Assembly (NCBI GenBank): GCA_034190875.2
Contig: CM067358.1
Span: forward strand, 44,328,543-44,392,542
DNA length: 64,000 nt
Direction of reading: 5' to 3'
DNA from: Urechis unicinctus
Taxonomy: Eukaryota; Annelida; Polychaeta; Xenopneusta; Urechidae
Shown: in pieces, positions 10,781 to 24,570 of the stretch
How positions within the stretch are numbered: the first letter of the stretch is position 1
Layout of the letters: each line of letters opens with the position of its first letter
Notes under the pieces: model-generated
What the model saw: the letters and a program-made list of their open reading frames with translations, nothing else
The model's database searches: none
Told to the model about the DNA's origin: nothing
Program-made: the position numbers and the translations under genes

Positions 10781-13270
10781 TCGCATTCATGATAGGATAT
10801 GATGATAATAACATTGGTGCTTTACTTCATCTCAGCAACGTGGTGATTTCGCAACGGCTTTGAATAAAGATGATTGTGACGCTTTGGTAGCCTTCAATTA
10901 CAAGTGTCCCATTTAGCACTGAACGGTATTTGCACACTTAATGGTATTTCTCGTGAATGCTCACCTCGTAATGCAGCTTAAGAATTTCGACGAATGGTAC
11001 CTTTTCCAACGAAAAGGAGCAAGAAATTGCATTTCCTTAGAGGGCATGACAGCTTTATATTCCTTCGGTTTGTTTAACCGAATTAAAATCAAACTTACAC
11101 GAAAACTCGCATTTGTAACACAATTAACCCTGCTTACTAACTAGTAACTGTTTTCCCATGGATTAAGCATTGCGCTTTCACCCCGCTTGAGTGGCACGCA
11201 CCGATGTTTTCTGCTAGTGAAACCAGTTCTGAAACACATAAATGTTCAGAAGATAAGCCCGGGAGACATTTAGCACGTGTTTGCTGGTGGAGAAGGCTGT
11301 CAAGACTGATTTAAGGGTTTGTGCCAGGTGGCCACTGTAGAGCTATCCAAGCATCACAATCATCCTCATCCATCTCCGTCGCGATATGAGCTTGTTGTTG
11401 AAAGTGACGTTCAACCCCAAATAACCAATGCTATCACTAAGTATAAACGTAATCAGTATCTGAAATTGGCTGAGATTTTAACAATACAAAGTGTAATCCA
11501 TCTATAAATTCATTTTTTATAGAGCACAGTCAGCTCGTGGACGGTATTTTCCGTAACATGAACACGATATATTTCTTTGTCAGATGGTATAATTATAATC
11601 ATTAGGCAATAACCAGTCAAACCCAAAAAACCCGATATTGTAATGTTGACATGCCATCTGACGATTATCTCTTGAAAGGTTGGACAACAACGACCCCACC
11701 ATAGCTGGCATGTCAATAGTGCAATCATTGTGTGTAGCATGGCATTATCGACTAGAAGGCGGACCTTTCTTGATATATTAAATAAAACTGCTCGAAAATG
11801 TGCATGATCTATGGCTGAGCCTATTCCACGTGGCTTTTGTACAAACCCCCGCACACACACTAAAGAGTGGACACAGTTATAAAGATCAATACATTTAACT
11901 CGGAAGCAGTTGAATGAGTGCTATAATAAGCTATCAATAGAAATATGAATTTATGCATTCAAACAAGCATTTATATGCAGAATAGCCTCCGTAATTGAAT
12001 TGATTACATTTTATTAGATAGCACTTAAGTGAGCAATGAATTTGCACTAGAAACATGGTAACAGACATTCATAAGCAGATGGTTAACGTGGATGTCTATT
12101 TTGAGTAGATATAATGCTTTAGGTTAATTGACCAGTTCACACCTGTTGCAACACTAATGGCTGCTCTAAGGCGAAGTCTTTGTTCTATTATTCGGGTTAC
12201 AAACTACTTCGCGGTTATCGAAAGCGGCACACATGCTATTTAATCAGAACGTGTCGTGTTCCATTCGGCAGCAACGCTCTTGATGCGGCGGACATACCAC
12301 ACTTTTTGCCTGATCTTCTAAATGCTTTACCCAGTTAATTCGCATGGCGTTCCAATATTGACCTGCCCTATCGGTCACTTATTTTGCTAATACTACTGTA
12401 ACTGATTTGATTCCCACGATGCAGGCAATATATTATCGCCAACAACGCACATACGCCAGCTCTAGCAAAAAAAAAGTAATTAACTAGTGAAATGCCATAC
12501 AGCTTAAGAAACAATTCAATCATACTGTTATAAGAATAGTGATTGTATTTAATCAGTCGAGGTCGGATATTTTCTCAAAATATGTATGTGAGACTAGCAC
12601 ATGCAACAATATATATTCTCCCCTACAAAAAGTATATGCTACCATGTTATTTTCGTACCATCGTCAGCTCTTGAGACGCAGGGCCAAAACTAGATTAGCT
12701 CTGACTACAATTGTGTGACATCATCATTAAGTAATGCTGGTTTAATGTCGAACACTCCCTATGGCTGTATAAATCGACACACCCCTACTTTGGGCGAATA
12801 ACGGACATATCTGGTACACGCTATTGGAGGCCTAGCGATATGATTTCCTAATCATGTTTATTCTTAAGATACCTATGATTGACAGAAAATGAGCTCTATC
12901 GATATCATATGATACTGATCAATTCACTGAAACTTATACCTTGAGTCTTGTGCGTGTATGATCACGACCAGTTAGAGTAAGGCGTAGATAACACAAGATT
13001 GCCTATCTATCAGGTGCACGTCAGATAAATGGATTTGTCTCTCAAGCGATCAGATCAGTATGAAAATTGGCCTGTGTGTGTGCGGCAGTAACAGCTAAAC
13101 ACCAGCTTTGCAATGCACTAACAACTTTGATGTACAGGTATATTTGCATTGACATTTACTCCCATGACATCAATGAGTGGTCATTTAGCGACCAAAAGTG
13201 TATTGTTTACCAGTGTGATATGTTAATTTCCAAAGTGTATTTATACGTAAACACTAAGCGAGCAGTATTA
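10780..13270 (+). repeat. Segmental duplication unit A (partner 13,765-18,810)
   Basis: A series of short same-strand matches in conserved order: 10,780-10,915 with 13,765-13,915; 10,940-11,040 with 14,480-14,600; 11,278-11,880 with 15,211-15,850; 11,884-12,340 with 15,911-16,400; 12,582-12,640 with 17,190-17,245; 12,830-13,000 with 17,395-17,555; 13,030-13,270 with 18,545-18,810. Identity is about 65-75 % by eye with many indels. No shared long reading frame, so it is probably a decayed non-coding duplication. Confidence 0.65.
12830..12900 (+). repeat. Dispersed family A element, copy 1 of 5
   Basis: Carries the shared series GATATGAT, a TATTCTTAAG-like stretch, and CTATGATTGACAGA. Other copies lie at about 17,395, 36,055, 37,540 and 38,125, all on the plus strand. 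Confidence 0.55.
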
Positions 13271-13649
13271 TTTGTGCAATCGTTGCACGATTGCCTAAAT
13301 AAATCGAACCATCTTACGGTTTCATTAAACGTTTGAAGGATTCTATTGAAGGATTCTAAGTAAAACGTTCGGGGTAGCAGTAATGTTACGTCTATTGCAT
13401 ATGTATAATAAAATTGCTCACAAGTAAACCCGCGCTTATACTGGTAATGGAAACAGTTGGAACGACATCCGAATATAACGCACGGTTCATACACTAATGT
13501 ATTGCGGGAAATTGTGCTTTCATTCGTTGGGATATAAGCAATGAGTAGGTTTGTGAGTTGTGTTAGCGGAAACACACCATGTGCATCCTATGGGCTGCAA
13601 GTGCGCTAACAACCTTTCGTCTTTTTGACATACTTGAGAAATCTCTCCA

Positions 13650-13715
13650 TGCAGCGATTCTAATGGGGCAATGTATCGCCTTTATGATGACAGCCTCGTG
13701 TGCCGTGGTATATTG
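13650..13715 (+). repeat. Short duplicated block with a shared open frame, copy 2
   Basis: Partner of 3,725-3,790. Reads S-N-G-A-M-Y-R-L-Y-D-D-S-L-V-C-R in the matching frame and reaches a stop about ten codons later. Confidence 0.4.
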
Positions 13716-14487
13716 TGCTATCCGGTGTTAACCTGATTAATGGTACTTGCAAACAGGGAGCACTGTCTCGTGAATGATTCATGATAGGTGATGGTACCCT
13801 TAGGGTTTTGCGTCACTTTCAACAACAAGGTGATATCGCAACGGTTCTGGATAATGAAAATTGTGGTGATTGGTCAGATCCCTTCCAATGAAAGCGCCCA
13901 TTTTGGCATTGTTCCGTTCCCCACCCTGTGAAACCCACGCCGCTGATACAAAGGTAAGCACGACAATATGTAGCTACGGGGTCCAGAGCATCCACTTTTA
14001 GATATGGTTAAGCAGTTTAATGCGATCATCCAAGTCACGACTTCAACATGTGCTTATAAGACGTGCAAATAACATTATCGCGGGAATCTTGGCATTGGTT
14101 GTGTGTGTCTTTTACATACATGCTTCTTATGCACTGTATTCGAGATCTCGTAATAAACGATCCAAAACAATGCTCACGCCGCCAGTTCATTGTCGCCAAC
14201 AGTGTCCATTCAGTACGCGCAATCCTCATTAAAGACCATGACAAATATAAGAGATTTTTAGCATCATTTGCACATTATAAAACCACCGCATTTGTCAGCA
14301 CCCTCTCTAACAGCAATATGAGGAATAAACATTGTCTGTTCAACAGATATCCTTAGAATATAATGTTTCCAGTAGCGTAAATTGAACTATTGAAAAGATA
14401 GCATTTAATGTTTGCAGTTCTAATCTATATTTATATCAATAGACATTTGAAATAAAGGAACGCTACTTACATACATATTGTATTTCT

Positions 14488-14900
14488 CGTCAATGCTTAC
14501 ATTCTAGCGCACTGCGTGAATCAAAACGAATGGGACCTTTCATGCAAAAAGAGTCATGAATCTGCCCTACAATATCTGCATTCTGATCAGATTACCAAAA
14601 TGAAAAACTAAATAATGTGTCAAAAAACATACTACTCCACTTCACTAACACGTGATGCTCGCCATATATCAGCATATCTTATCTATCTATATATTTAGGA
14701 TATCTGGTGATTAGCTCCTGATATGAAGACATTACTGAACCTATCATATGAACAATATGGTCCGTTCTGAATGATAATTTGAGTGGATTCTCACAAGCAA
14801 ACGCACATTGTGAATCGAGACGGTTGGCACCTTTCAGAAGGTGGAGAAAAGGGGCACAAAGTTCTCAAACCAATATCTGCATTCTGATGAGTTATCAAAA
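14488..14900 (+). repeat. Local tandem duplication, about 300 bp period
   Basis: About 14,500-14,680 and 14,795-14,970 share AATATCTGCATTCTGAT, a run resembling ACCAAAAT..., and a GCTCGCC(A/C)TATA segment in the same order. Both also resemble 10,950-11,040. Confidence 0.5.
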
Positions 14901-17394
14901 TAGAACTTTCAAAAATCATATTACGCTATTCCACATGCAAGATTTGCTCGCCCTATAACCGCACATTGTATTGCAAATACATTAAAGGGGACCACAACCT
15001 TAATTTCAATGGTTTTATTCGACCAAACTATTGTAAAACGAATCCATAGATAAACCGTTTGAATTAATCGTAATTGCGTCAGCTAGATTTGAACATTCCG
15101 CTCTCGATCAGCATGAACATCAAGCCGAAAGTAGCACGCCGGCATATGTTGTCTGGTTGTGACACCATTTCTGGAACATAAACATCTGCCGAAGACAGGG
15201 CGCACATTGCACACGTGTGTGCTAGTGGAGAAGGCTGGGTGATGCATTGAAGGTGTTTATCTTGTTACTGGTTGGATTGTTCTTTTTACTTGAGGAATTT
15301 ATCCAATTATGGGATTCGTCTGTTCCTCTGCGTGGACTGCACTACAGCCTAAGGGGTAAAGAAAGCACAATACCTATTATGTTATTAATCATAAGCTACT
15401 GCACGCAAATTCATATATTCAATTCCAGTAACACATATTTAACATATATAATATGCAGCCTTAACATATTAATTACGTTTTTAAACACTACGTGTATGAC
15501 AATGATTAAAGTATCATAAAGTATGATCCTCCGTGGAACTGTTCGATTATGATGCTATTAAAAGTAATAGGTGTCTGAAATATGCTGAGATAAAACAATA
15601 TAGATCCAAAATAACCATACAACATATTTATTGGCGGTAGCGATCGGCGAGTGTTCCGCTGGTTCCGTAAAATGAACACGATTTATTGATTTTTCATATA
15701 TTGTTTTCACAATCGTAGGGCAATTACCAGACTCTATGATCATTATTGCTAGCATGGCAACATTAATTGCAGTGATAAGCAACATGTAAGGGCACGACTA
15801 GGCGGCTGATTTCGGTTCAAGTTATTTTGAGCATAGCCTTGGTACAGACGTCAATGAAGTATATGAGAAATGCCCAAGATGATTCATAATCCATGGTCCA
15901 TACATAAGTGGTTCGGAATTCATATCAATAGTTGAGCCTTTTTTCGGGAAGTGAAATACGTAGATATGTATTTTGGTTAGGTATAATGATGTCGGTGAAT
16001 TGGCCCGTCACTTGTTGTAGGGTTACCGCTCATTGATCGCTGTACGGCGCAGCTTTGTTTCCATTATCTGGGTTGGAAACTACTTTGAGGTTACCGCAAG
16101 CGGCACCGACATGTTCATTATTTTTTTCCCGTCAAAACAACGGGGCATAAAATCGGGACCTAATAAATGTGTTTGTAGGTTAACAAAAAGTCGAAGCATT
16201 CGAGGAGGATGTGGCACTATTCCCACGTGTATCTCTGCAGATTTCGAGTTCAAACCGAGACATTTAGCGGTTAGTGCTACAAGACCCGTTTGATGCCTTG
16301 CTCCTTCATAAGACCGCAACATGTTCGATTCGGCAGCAACAGACTAGTTTTCGATGCATCGAATATGCCACACATTGTACCTGATTTTTATCGCGTTCCA
16401 CTTACGATTGCTTAGATTCTCAGCTCCTATATTTGCCATCTAATGGCGGTTTACTGTGGAGTGTCTATCTGGTTATCAATAGAAAAGTTGCACACGTAAC
16501 TACTTTCGGCAAAGTGCATTTGAATGGGAAAACCAACACCGCTGAGACTGGCAAAATGTCACTGAGATACATTTATTGGGATGATATGTGGAAAAAAGTA
16601 TTTGACAAGTGCGACGCTTTTGGATTATTGTGCTGCTGAAGACTGTAAACCAGATAAGCAAAAGACGTAGCAATAAATTATCTCGTAAAATCGAACATAA
16701 TGCCCTATTAGGAAGCGCTTGGTTCTCCATATACGTTTTAAATGTTATCATTTATTCATGCATTCGGTACACATTATAACACTGATTGATGTAAATACTG
16801 GTCTCAATTTACTGCTTATAGCCGAGACCGTTTGGTAGAAACTATACCATCTTCATCGGCAGCTTCCTGTTTGATTCGCGGATTGATGTCAAAGGTCTAA
16901 GCATAGCTTCTGAATTTACTAACACTATCTTTCACTAGTTAAGCATAAACCATTTTCTCTGAATCGGATTAGTGTTAAAGACTGCTACGTATCGTTATCA
17001 TATACTACATTATGTTAGATTAGCTAGTAGCCGTAATCTATCGATCTTTGTCAACGCAGATAGGCCTTCCCCAGCAAAACCTACCAATCAACGAGTGAGC
17101 CGCTACACTGCTGTCACCAAAATTAAATTATAATGTAATAATAATTGTGCAAATGCATTAACAGTAGAGGGATGATATTCGATTGAATTATGTATGTGAG
17201 ACAAGCATGTGAAACAATATATATTCCCCCTTACCTACCGTGAATGGACTAGATATGACAACAATTGTGAATATCATCGTGAAGTTATACAGATTCAACG
17301 TCTAGAAAATCCAATACAATTACATCGGCGTGGATATCCTACTATGCGCGGGTAACTAACAGGCCTGTTACTAACCATCGGGGGAAGGGAAGAG

Positions 17395-17465
17395 GGTGAT
17401 ATGATATCCTGACCACGTAAACACTCGAGGATACCCATGATTGACAGACAATCTGCTATATCAAC
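17395..17465 (+). repeat. Dispersed family A element, copy 2 of 5
   Basis: GATATGATATCCTGACCAC followed about 20 bases later by CCATGATTGACAGAC. The closest match is 37,540. Confidence 0.55.
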
Positions 17466-18210
17466 ATCGTATCATATGTGCCCCTTCAAGGGAATTGAAA
17501 ACATGGGTCTCAAAAGTTTTTGATCGCGGTCACATAGAGTAAGGCGTAGCACGAAAACACTAGATTGCTTAAGCGAAGAGGACCCATCCTTGTATCAAAG
17601 CAATTTTCTCACCAAGGCCGCGCCAATAATACTACGTTGTTTTGAAAAGCGTTCCTCCTCAACATGACTCTAGGCATTTGCGGACCATTATGTATAACGG
17701 AAGCGTTCGACCAATCTACCTTTTAAAGGCTAATTTAAGTACCTACTATGGTAGTTTAAGCATTCAGCTGAGCCAATATGCGCTTAAATCTCCGATTGGT
17801 ATGGTCTATACTACAGTTCTTGAGGTTAACTTCTGTCAACCTCCTCTATTGTGTATCTCCTTCAAGTGCAGCTGATATCGTTACTGCGCCGTTGTCCTAA
17901 ATATAGATGCTTAATCTTGTCATAATGGACATATATAGCTGTCGAAATGTAGTGTATATGGATATAGGTACATGGCGTTGTAATGCTACCCGTCTTTCTG
18001 TTTATTGGCCTGCTAAATCGCTGAACGCGACTAATTGTACATGTTACAACGGAATCTGTATCATGCACTAAGACATCGTGCGAGTATTAGAATGAATTCA
18101 GTCGCCTTGAATATACAAACGTTCTCATAACGAAGTGTTGCTATCCGCTGGTTAAATATCCATAGTGTGTCAAAGCAGTGAATAGCAAAGTAAAACCGCG
18201 CCGAGAGTTG

Positions 18211-18312
18211 GTCATACCGTCGTAACATATGTATTAACACGTGTTATATCAGGAGTAACGACTACAAAGTACCAATACTACGTGGAGTGCAGGTGTTATC
18301 ATGCTGACCCGT
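18211..18312 (+). repeat. Dispersed block E, copy 2
   Basis: Matches 8,431-8,520 on the same strand (see that entry). It lies in one of the segments of unit B that unit A lacks. Confidence 0.5.
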
Positions 18313-19259
18313 GCATAATTTTGCCAAATGTTATTACCAATGCAGCATCTACCATTTGCTATATTAATAGTTGATTCATGTCATGCAAATTAGCATCATT
18401 ATCATCGTACAACGGTTGCAGCAACGGAATTGCTGTTTTTTTAATAAAATTCTCATCACGTTATCCTGCTAACTCACTACTCACCAAAGATGAATAACGG
18501 CACTGAGGCTCTTTCAATCGATGGGTGCGTCACATGTAGTCTCAGTTGCCTCTCAAGCGGCACAATATGTATGAGCATTGGCTTGCGGGCGGTGATATCA
18601 GCTAAAGCTCAGCCTCGCGATTCGATAGCAGCTTTGTCGTACAGCTATTGCGTGTATTTGCAGTGACTGGCCCTGAAGTACTTCACTGACATCAATAAGT
18701 AGCTATTTGGCGGCCGATAGTGTTTTTGTTTCCAATCACTGTTAATGGGTTTTGTACGTCAATTTCCAAAAAGCATTTATTCGTAAGCGCTGAGCGGGCA
18801 ATCTCATATAATCCTGAAGTTCCTTACAAGATCATTTTGTAATCGTCATATCAGATGCAATATAGCTTGAATACTACATAGATAGCAAATAAGGGCGCAT
18901 GATTTTATGCTGGTGTTAGCAGATAGCATGCTCACAAATTGTTTCAGACCATGCCAATGCAATCCAAAGACTACACCTCATATAGATGAACTTCTACGCT
19001 ATTATTGGTGTAACAGGCATTGGTAAAGGCCGTGTTCCGCAATTTGGTCGCCAAAAGCTTGCTACACCCGGCATAATTTTAATAATGAGGGATAGACAGG
19101 GCCCCTGCAGATTATGGGTACGCGAAAGCAGAGGGTTGCAATCATTAAAGTTGCATATAATGCAAATCAGATAGACTAGTTCCGGATTTGTATTGTTCCA
19201 TTCACTTCAAAATATATATCTGACTGCAATATTAACATCGCTTGTGCGGATATTGCATT

Positions 19260-19445
19260 GGACTCATGTGGGTTTGATGTATAAATTGACGTTTATTATA
19301 GGATATGGATCGTTACAAGCACGAAAAACTTCGTTGGCTGTCCAACGCCAAGATTGCCTAGATATTTTATAGCTTTACTTACAATATCATGACAGAGTTG
19401 ACATGTGTTCCAATGACAGGAAATTATGGCAACAAAGAGTGATTA
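19260..19445 (+). repeat. Dispersed family C element, copy 1 of 6
   Basis: Landmarks in order are GTTTGATGTA, GATATGGATC, AAGCACGA, ACAATATCATGA and TTGACATGTGT followed by ATGACAGG. Other copies lie at about 24.40, 27.69, 39.79, 54.95 and 60.56 kb, all on the plus strand. No frame is conserved. Confidence 0.55.
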
Positions 19446-20792
19446 TCTTTAAAAAAAATACAGGTCTAAACACACCTCAAAGCATTAGCAGGCGTTGAAT
19501 CATTATAGCATTATTCTCGATATTGATCTTTAGACTCATTTCATTGCACAATTCTTTCTAAACTGTCTTTTGCAACGCCTGTTGTCTTTGACCGTGCTTC
19601 ACAAGATCGACAAATTACCGTTGTCGACCTTACTGTTACATGAAATAAACAGGGGAGATAGATCAAAATTTATCAATCAATAACATAAGCATTATTCATT
19701 GGTATGCAATTGGTTCGTTATCTTATCTCATTAATTTTCCAATCTCAAACATGTATCGTGGTTAGTTACAACTCAGTGTACCATGCATGTTTGCAATGTG
19801 CCTGCCTGAATTACCGGCACATCATGTTTGGAATATTTACCTGCCACCCGTTTATGTGTGTGAATCACTTACCTCAATCAAAACAATGCTTACTATAATT
19901 ATTTAGCTTGCATAGATTAGTCATGCCTGGTTTAAATGTATTCCTACTTAGTTGACGAGACGTGGACGTAATTTTGCCTTTAGATTTCTCATTTATCTGA
20001 TTTTTGTCGAATCCATGCTGGAAAATTGGCCATCATTTATGATTCAGCATACCTGGAAAATATCACGTACAAAGCAAAGCCCCATAAAGGTGTGTAGGAA
20101 ACAAATAGCTTTGCTGTTCTTGGTACTTGCTACGTAAAACAACCATGCCTTAACTGCAGACCTTCATTTGTACAAAATCAATAGCTTCGATGATGCTTAT
20201 TAATTTGGACTGCTTTTGCAGATGTCGCTTTTAGGAGTGCAGATATGCATTTTGACAATCAATATCTCGAACACTTTTCGAAGCTTGAACTATGCATATA
20301 GCCCTAATAGCGTCATAGGTGTTGTGTTTCTCCTCCCTGCAGCAGCAAGCCTTACATTCTATTGGCTAGAGTAATGTTCATGGCCATCATATAATTTCCC
20401 AATCTGTCTACCAACCCTTTCTACGTTGTTTAATCGATTTCTATCATATTACAGGTCAAATGGTGCGAATGAGTGGTTAGCTATGGTGCCCCACATTTGC
20501 TGCACCGACGTCACCAGATATAATATTCTAAGGAGAAAGCCTCGTAAAATGACCAACGAGGGAACCGTATGATTAAATCTGGGCAAATACCGTTAGCCAA
20601 AGCATATTTTCGCATATGAATGAGGCCATTCTTCACCATTATGATGCCACGATGCCAAACATGCTTTATAGTCATTGATAAACTGCCATTAAGTCTAAAA
20701 GATACAACGTTTCATGTTTAATGTTAAGCGCATATAATTGAAGAGTTAAATCAGACTTCTATTAATAGATGTCCAATGCATGTACAAATTAA

Positions 20793-20795
<3 letters not shown>
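19446..20795. other. Intergenic, nothing recognised
   Basis: AT-rich, short frames only, no motif and no strong internal repeat seen. Confidence 0.5.
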
Positions 20796-20853
<58 letters not shown>

Positions 20854-20891
20854 CGATTTATATATATAAATATATATATATACACAATATG

Positions 20892-20984
<93 letters not shown>

Positions 20985-21227
20985 AATATATATATACATA
21001 TATAAAGATATATACATATATAATATGTAATATATATATATATATATACATAAAGATATATATATAGATATATAGATAGATAGATAGATATATATATAGA
21101 TATAGATAGATAGATAGATATATAGATATATATATATATATATATATAGATATTCATATATAGTATATATAGCGTATATATATATATATATATATATATA
21201 GATATATATATATATATAGATAGATAT

Positions 21228-21312
<85 letters not shown>

Positions 21313-21382
21313 TATAGATAGATATATAGATAGATATATAGATAGATAGATAGATATCGATATCGCTAGATAGATAGCTCGC

Positions 21383-21455
<73 letters not shown>

Positions 21456-21484
21456 CGCTCGCTCGATAGATAGATAGATAGATC

Positions 21485-21555
<71 letters not shown>

Positions 21556-21563
21556 CTAGATAG

Positions 21564-21597
<34 letters not shown>

Positions 21598-21598
21598 T
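20796..21598. repeat. Compound microsatellite, (TA)n grading into (GATA)n, about 800 bp
   Basis: A nearly pure TA tract (20,796-20,847) is followed by interrupted TA with scattered ATAT/AATA variants to about 21,060, then GATA-dominated repeats to 21,598 with interruptions such as CGCTCGCT. The 249-residue open frame on the minus strand here (I-Y-L-S repeats) is a by-product of the four-base repeat, not a gene. Confidence 0.97.
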
Positions 21599-24395
21599 CC
21601 TAGCCAACAGGCACCATAATAGTAGCTAGCTCATCGCTGTGCAATCGCCACGGCCATTTTGTTTGCCATCATGTGCATTTTTTGTTTCGCCTTCTTTTAT
21701 TTTTATCATTATAACCATGCGGTTACTTTATCGGCAAGTTGAATAAAATATATGTAGTTAATGATACGTCTCTTATGGAATATGTCAAAGATTAACGTCA
21801 TGAGACTATACATCAACGTTGCAGTAGATCGTAAATCGTTTATTGCGTGGTATTCAACATTACGGCGATGAATACCCTGCTTCGGTTACCGCTTTCAACA
21901 TGCCATGCTGTTAACTTATTCATTATCACACATAATCACCCAGACAATACGGATGAATGTTCGAGGGTAGCACATCCGGTTTGGGAACTATGCATTGAAG
22001 AGTTTACGTCAGATAAGCCCCACTGTTAGGATGCACCAGCACATTTTATGCTTAGTTTATAGGTAGCAGTAGACTTCATAAGCAATGTACTGTATACCTA
22101 GTATATCTCTACGCTGCTGTTAGTATAGTCAATATCATCAATGGCTACGAGTACCGAATTGCGTATTCAGGCATGTTGCTCTTACAGCGGCTCACACCGC
22201 AGACTAACACTGTTCATTTCGAGTCCATGCGGCGGGAATATTGTGTTCCGTTGGTCAATGGCTTTTGTGTGCCTAGCACTATTATAGCCCAAATATGCCG
22301 ACAATCGGATTTAAGAGCACGTTAAACTGCCAATCGTAAATGGGCATACCGACAGGTAGAATGATTTATGGCCCATGTGTAGCATTTTCTGCACTGTGTT
22401 GAATGTTATATTTTTATATTTGCTATTGCTTTGTATTGCTAAATGGGACGTTTACCGATCCAACTGTGTCGATGCAAGCAAAGAAAACAAGTTATTTTGC
22501 AAGTCGTATAATAATACTGACTTTCATTAGGGGTGCGCGAGTCCCTGTTGATGCCTTCATCACCTGCTATAGCAGCAATTTATACGATCTGAGAAGAGGT
22601 AGGGAAAGGGGGTGATTCTTTTTCGAAACAATATAGATGCAGTTGGAAATCTGCTGTAGACTACAGCGTTTGTGTTTACCAGATTGTGTGTTGATATCTA
22701 TAGACATTATATGGCTAAATATCGCGCAGAATGTGCAAAATACAAATATAACGTGAATTAGAGCACCAGGCTTGCACATCAGGGCAAAAACAACGGTAGC
22801 ATATAGACGATTTGGTCGGCGATAAAGCGCCCTCTTTGTGAACGGCTTGAGGATTGTAAGACTTTTACAACACTTCGACTGAATACATGTTGCCTGAATG
22901 AACTATCCTTGCTTTGAGTGTTATTTTATGTATTCACTCTAGGTTAGCTATCATATATGCCATCGGGAAAGAAATTGATGCATCACATAACAAATATGAT
23001 TATCATATCGGCTCTTGTAGACATAATTCTGGTACTTGCGTCCGTGAAATGTTTCACTGTCGTGGATCCTATCAAATGTGAAGCGGCTGCTGTCCCAACA
23101 ATTCATAGAGTTGGATCGAAAGAATCCAGAGACATGGCTAAGTCATTAGCAAAGCAACATTACCAGTAGGCTTCGTTTAGGATGGCAAATGCCACAATGG
23201 AAAGCTCTGTCATGACATTGCGGGAGGTTGATATTTATTGAATTTTAAGTAAACGGCGTATTAATTTCTCGCCTTGAGTTGAAACCGAGAAAGCTTGAGG
23301 TGCTCGATAAGTAGGTTTCCTTTGTTGTTTGATCGAAAATTACCTTTCACAGTGACCTAAAATTACCGCAATCATTCAAACAAATTAACCCTTTTTCTTG
23401 CGTAGTCTAAACGCAGCGCATATCCGGAGAGGAACTATTTGTGCTACGTTGCATTCGTCAAAAATGTAAGACGAAGATTACTTACGCGACTTACATCAAT
23501 ATGCTGTCAGATAAATATGAAAAGTATCTTGTCAGCGCGAATCAATTATCACTGCAGTCACGTACTGATAGAAAATAATTGGTGTAAATGCAAAGACCAT
23601 TATGTAATGCTATTTACAATCCACCTCACTGTTACTAGGGTAAGTCTATCTACATAAACAGTGCTGGAAATTGTTTTGTACATGTATTGAAGTCGCATTA
23701 ACGATTTTTAGTACCTGACAGCGTATACAGCTCTCGAGTGTATGGTGGACGCTATATACAGTGCATACCACCGTTTTTATGTGTAGAATGGGCCGTAGTA
23801 AAAGTTATTTTACTGTCACAAATTGGTGTTTAATCTGCATTAATACACAAAAGTGAGCTTAACAAGGTCATACTCATTATATACTTCATCATATATGTCA
23901 TTATGAAATCGCAACATAGGGCCTATTATGCAGAGTCAATATATTGCATACTCAACTTACCTGCTGCTAGCCTATTCTACTTGAGTACAACCATAATCAA
24001 CAACGATAACACGAATGTATTAGAAATGCCGGTTGAGTGGGAAAAGATTGTTGAATCCCTTGTTTTTTATTGTTGGATGCGCGAGGGTATCCCTATCGGT
24101 GTGTAACTGGCGTGTGTGACATAAGTTGATACTTGGCACACACGAGGGTAATGCGACCTTACGTAAACTTATTCTAGGATTATATGAGATCATGATAAAT
24201 ATATCGATCTGCTACGTGCTAGGAACGACCGACTGGGGAAATATGTGGGCGTATGTGGCGGTGCCCATCGAAGATGGTTTACATCTAATATAGAGCGAGT
24301 AACTAATCAATCCGGATTCGTGAAATTGCATATCTCAAAACAAACCTAGCTAGCTGAAATAATGGCATCGGGTCAGCTAACATTGAGATGGATGA
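21599..24395. other. Intergenic, no gene recognised
   Basis: Short frames only. A possible minus-strand fragment of the family C core lies near 23,185-23,230 (CTGTCATGACATTG), weakly supported. Confidence 0.45.
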
Positions 24396-24399
24396 TGGT

Positions 24400-24570
24400 G
24401 TGTTTGATGTAAGTTGACATTCTTGGCAGTGAATGGATCCGTTGACTGTGAAGTAGCTCCCTAGTCAAGGAAGCACGACAGCATAGACAAGATGACCTCG
24501 ACAATTTATAGTATTGTTCACAATATCATGAAAAAAGTGAAATGCGTCACAGACGGTGGTGACGTAACGC
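24400..24570 (+). repeat. Dispersed family C element, copy 2 of 6
   Basis: GTTTGATGTAAGTTGACAT, then AAGCACGA, ACAATATCATGAAAAAAGTG and a TGTCAC-like end, in the same order as at 19.26 kb. Confidence 0.55.

Larger units (their letters stand above)
13765..18810 (+). repeat. Segmental duplication unit B (partner 10,780-13,270)
   Basis: Colinear with unit A but twice as long. Extra material lies at about 13.9-14.5, 14.6-15.2, 16.4-17.2 and 17.6-18.5 kb. Part of the extra is a local tandem duplication (14,500 and 14,800). Block E lies within the 17.6-18.5 kb insert. The 16.0-16.3 kb part also matches 42.75-43.09 and 56.03-56.33 kb, tying this unit to the larger duplication further along. Confidence 0.62.

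Noticed and set aside
16242-16262. GAGTTCAAACC, resembling a tRNA B box
   Set aside because: No A box or cloverleaf around it. The same words occur in a duplicated non-coding block.
18986-19174. Peptide with GVTGIGKG, resembling a P-loop
   Set aside because: Lacks the Ser/Thr after GK, is only about 60 codons long, and has no Walker B or other G-domain motif.
20858-21607. A 249-codon open frame on the minus strand
   Set aside because: It is the translation of the GATA/TA microsatellite (repeating I-Y-L-S). No real protein signal.
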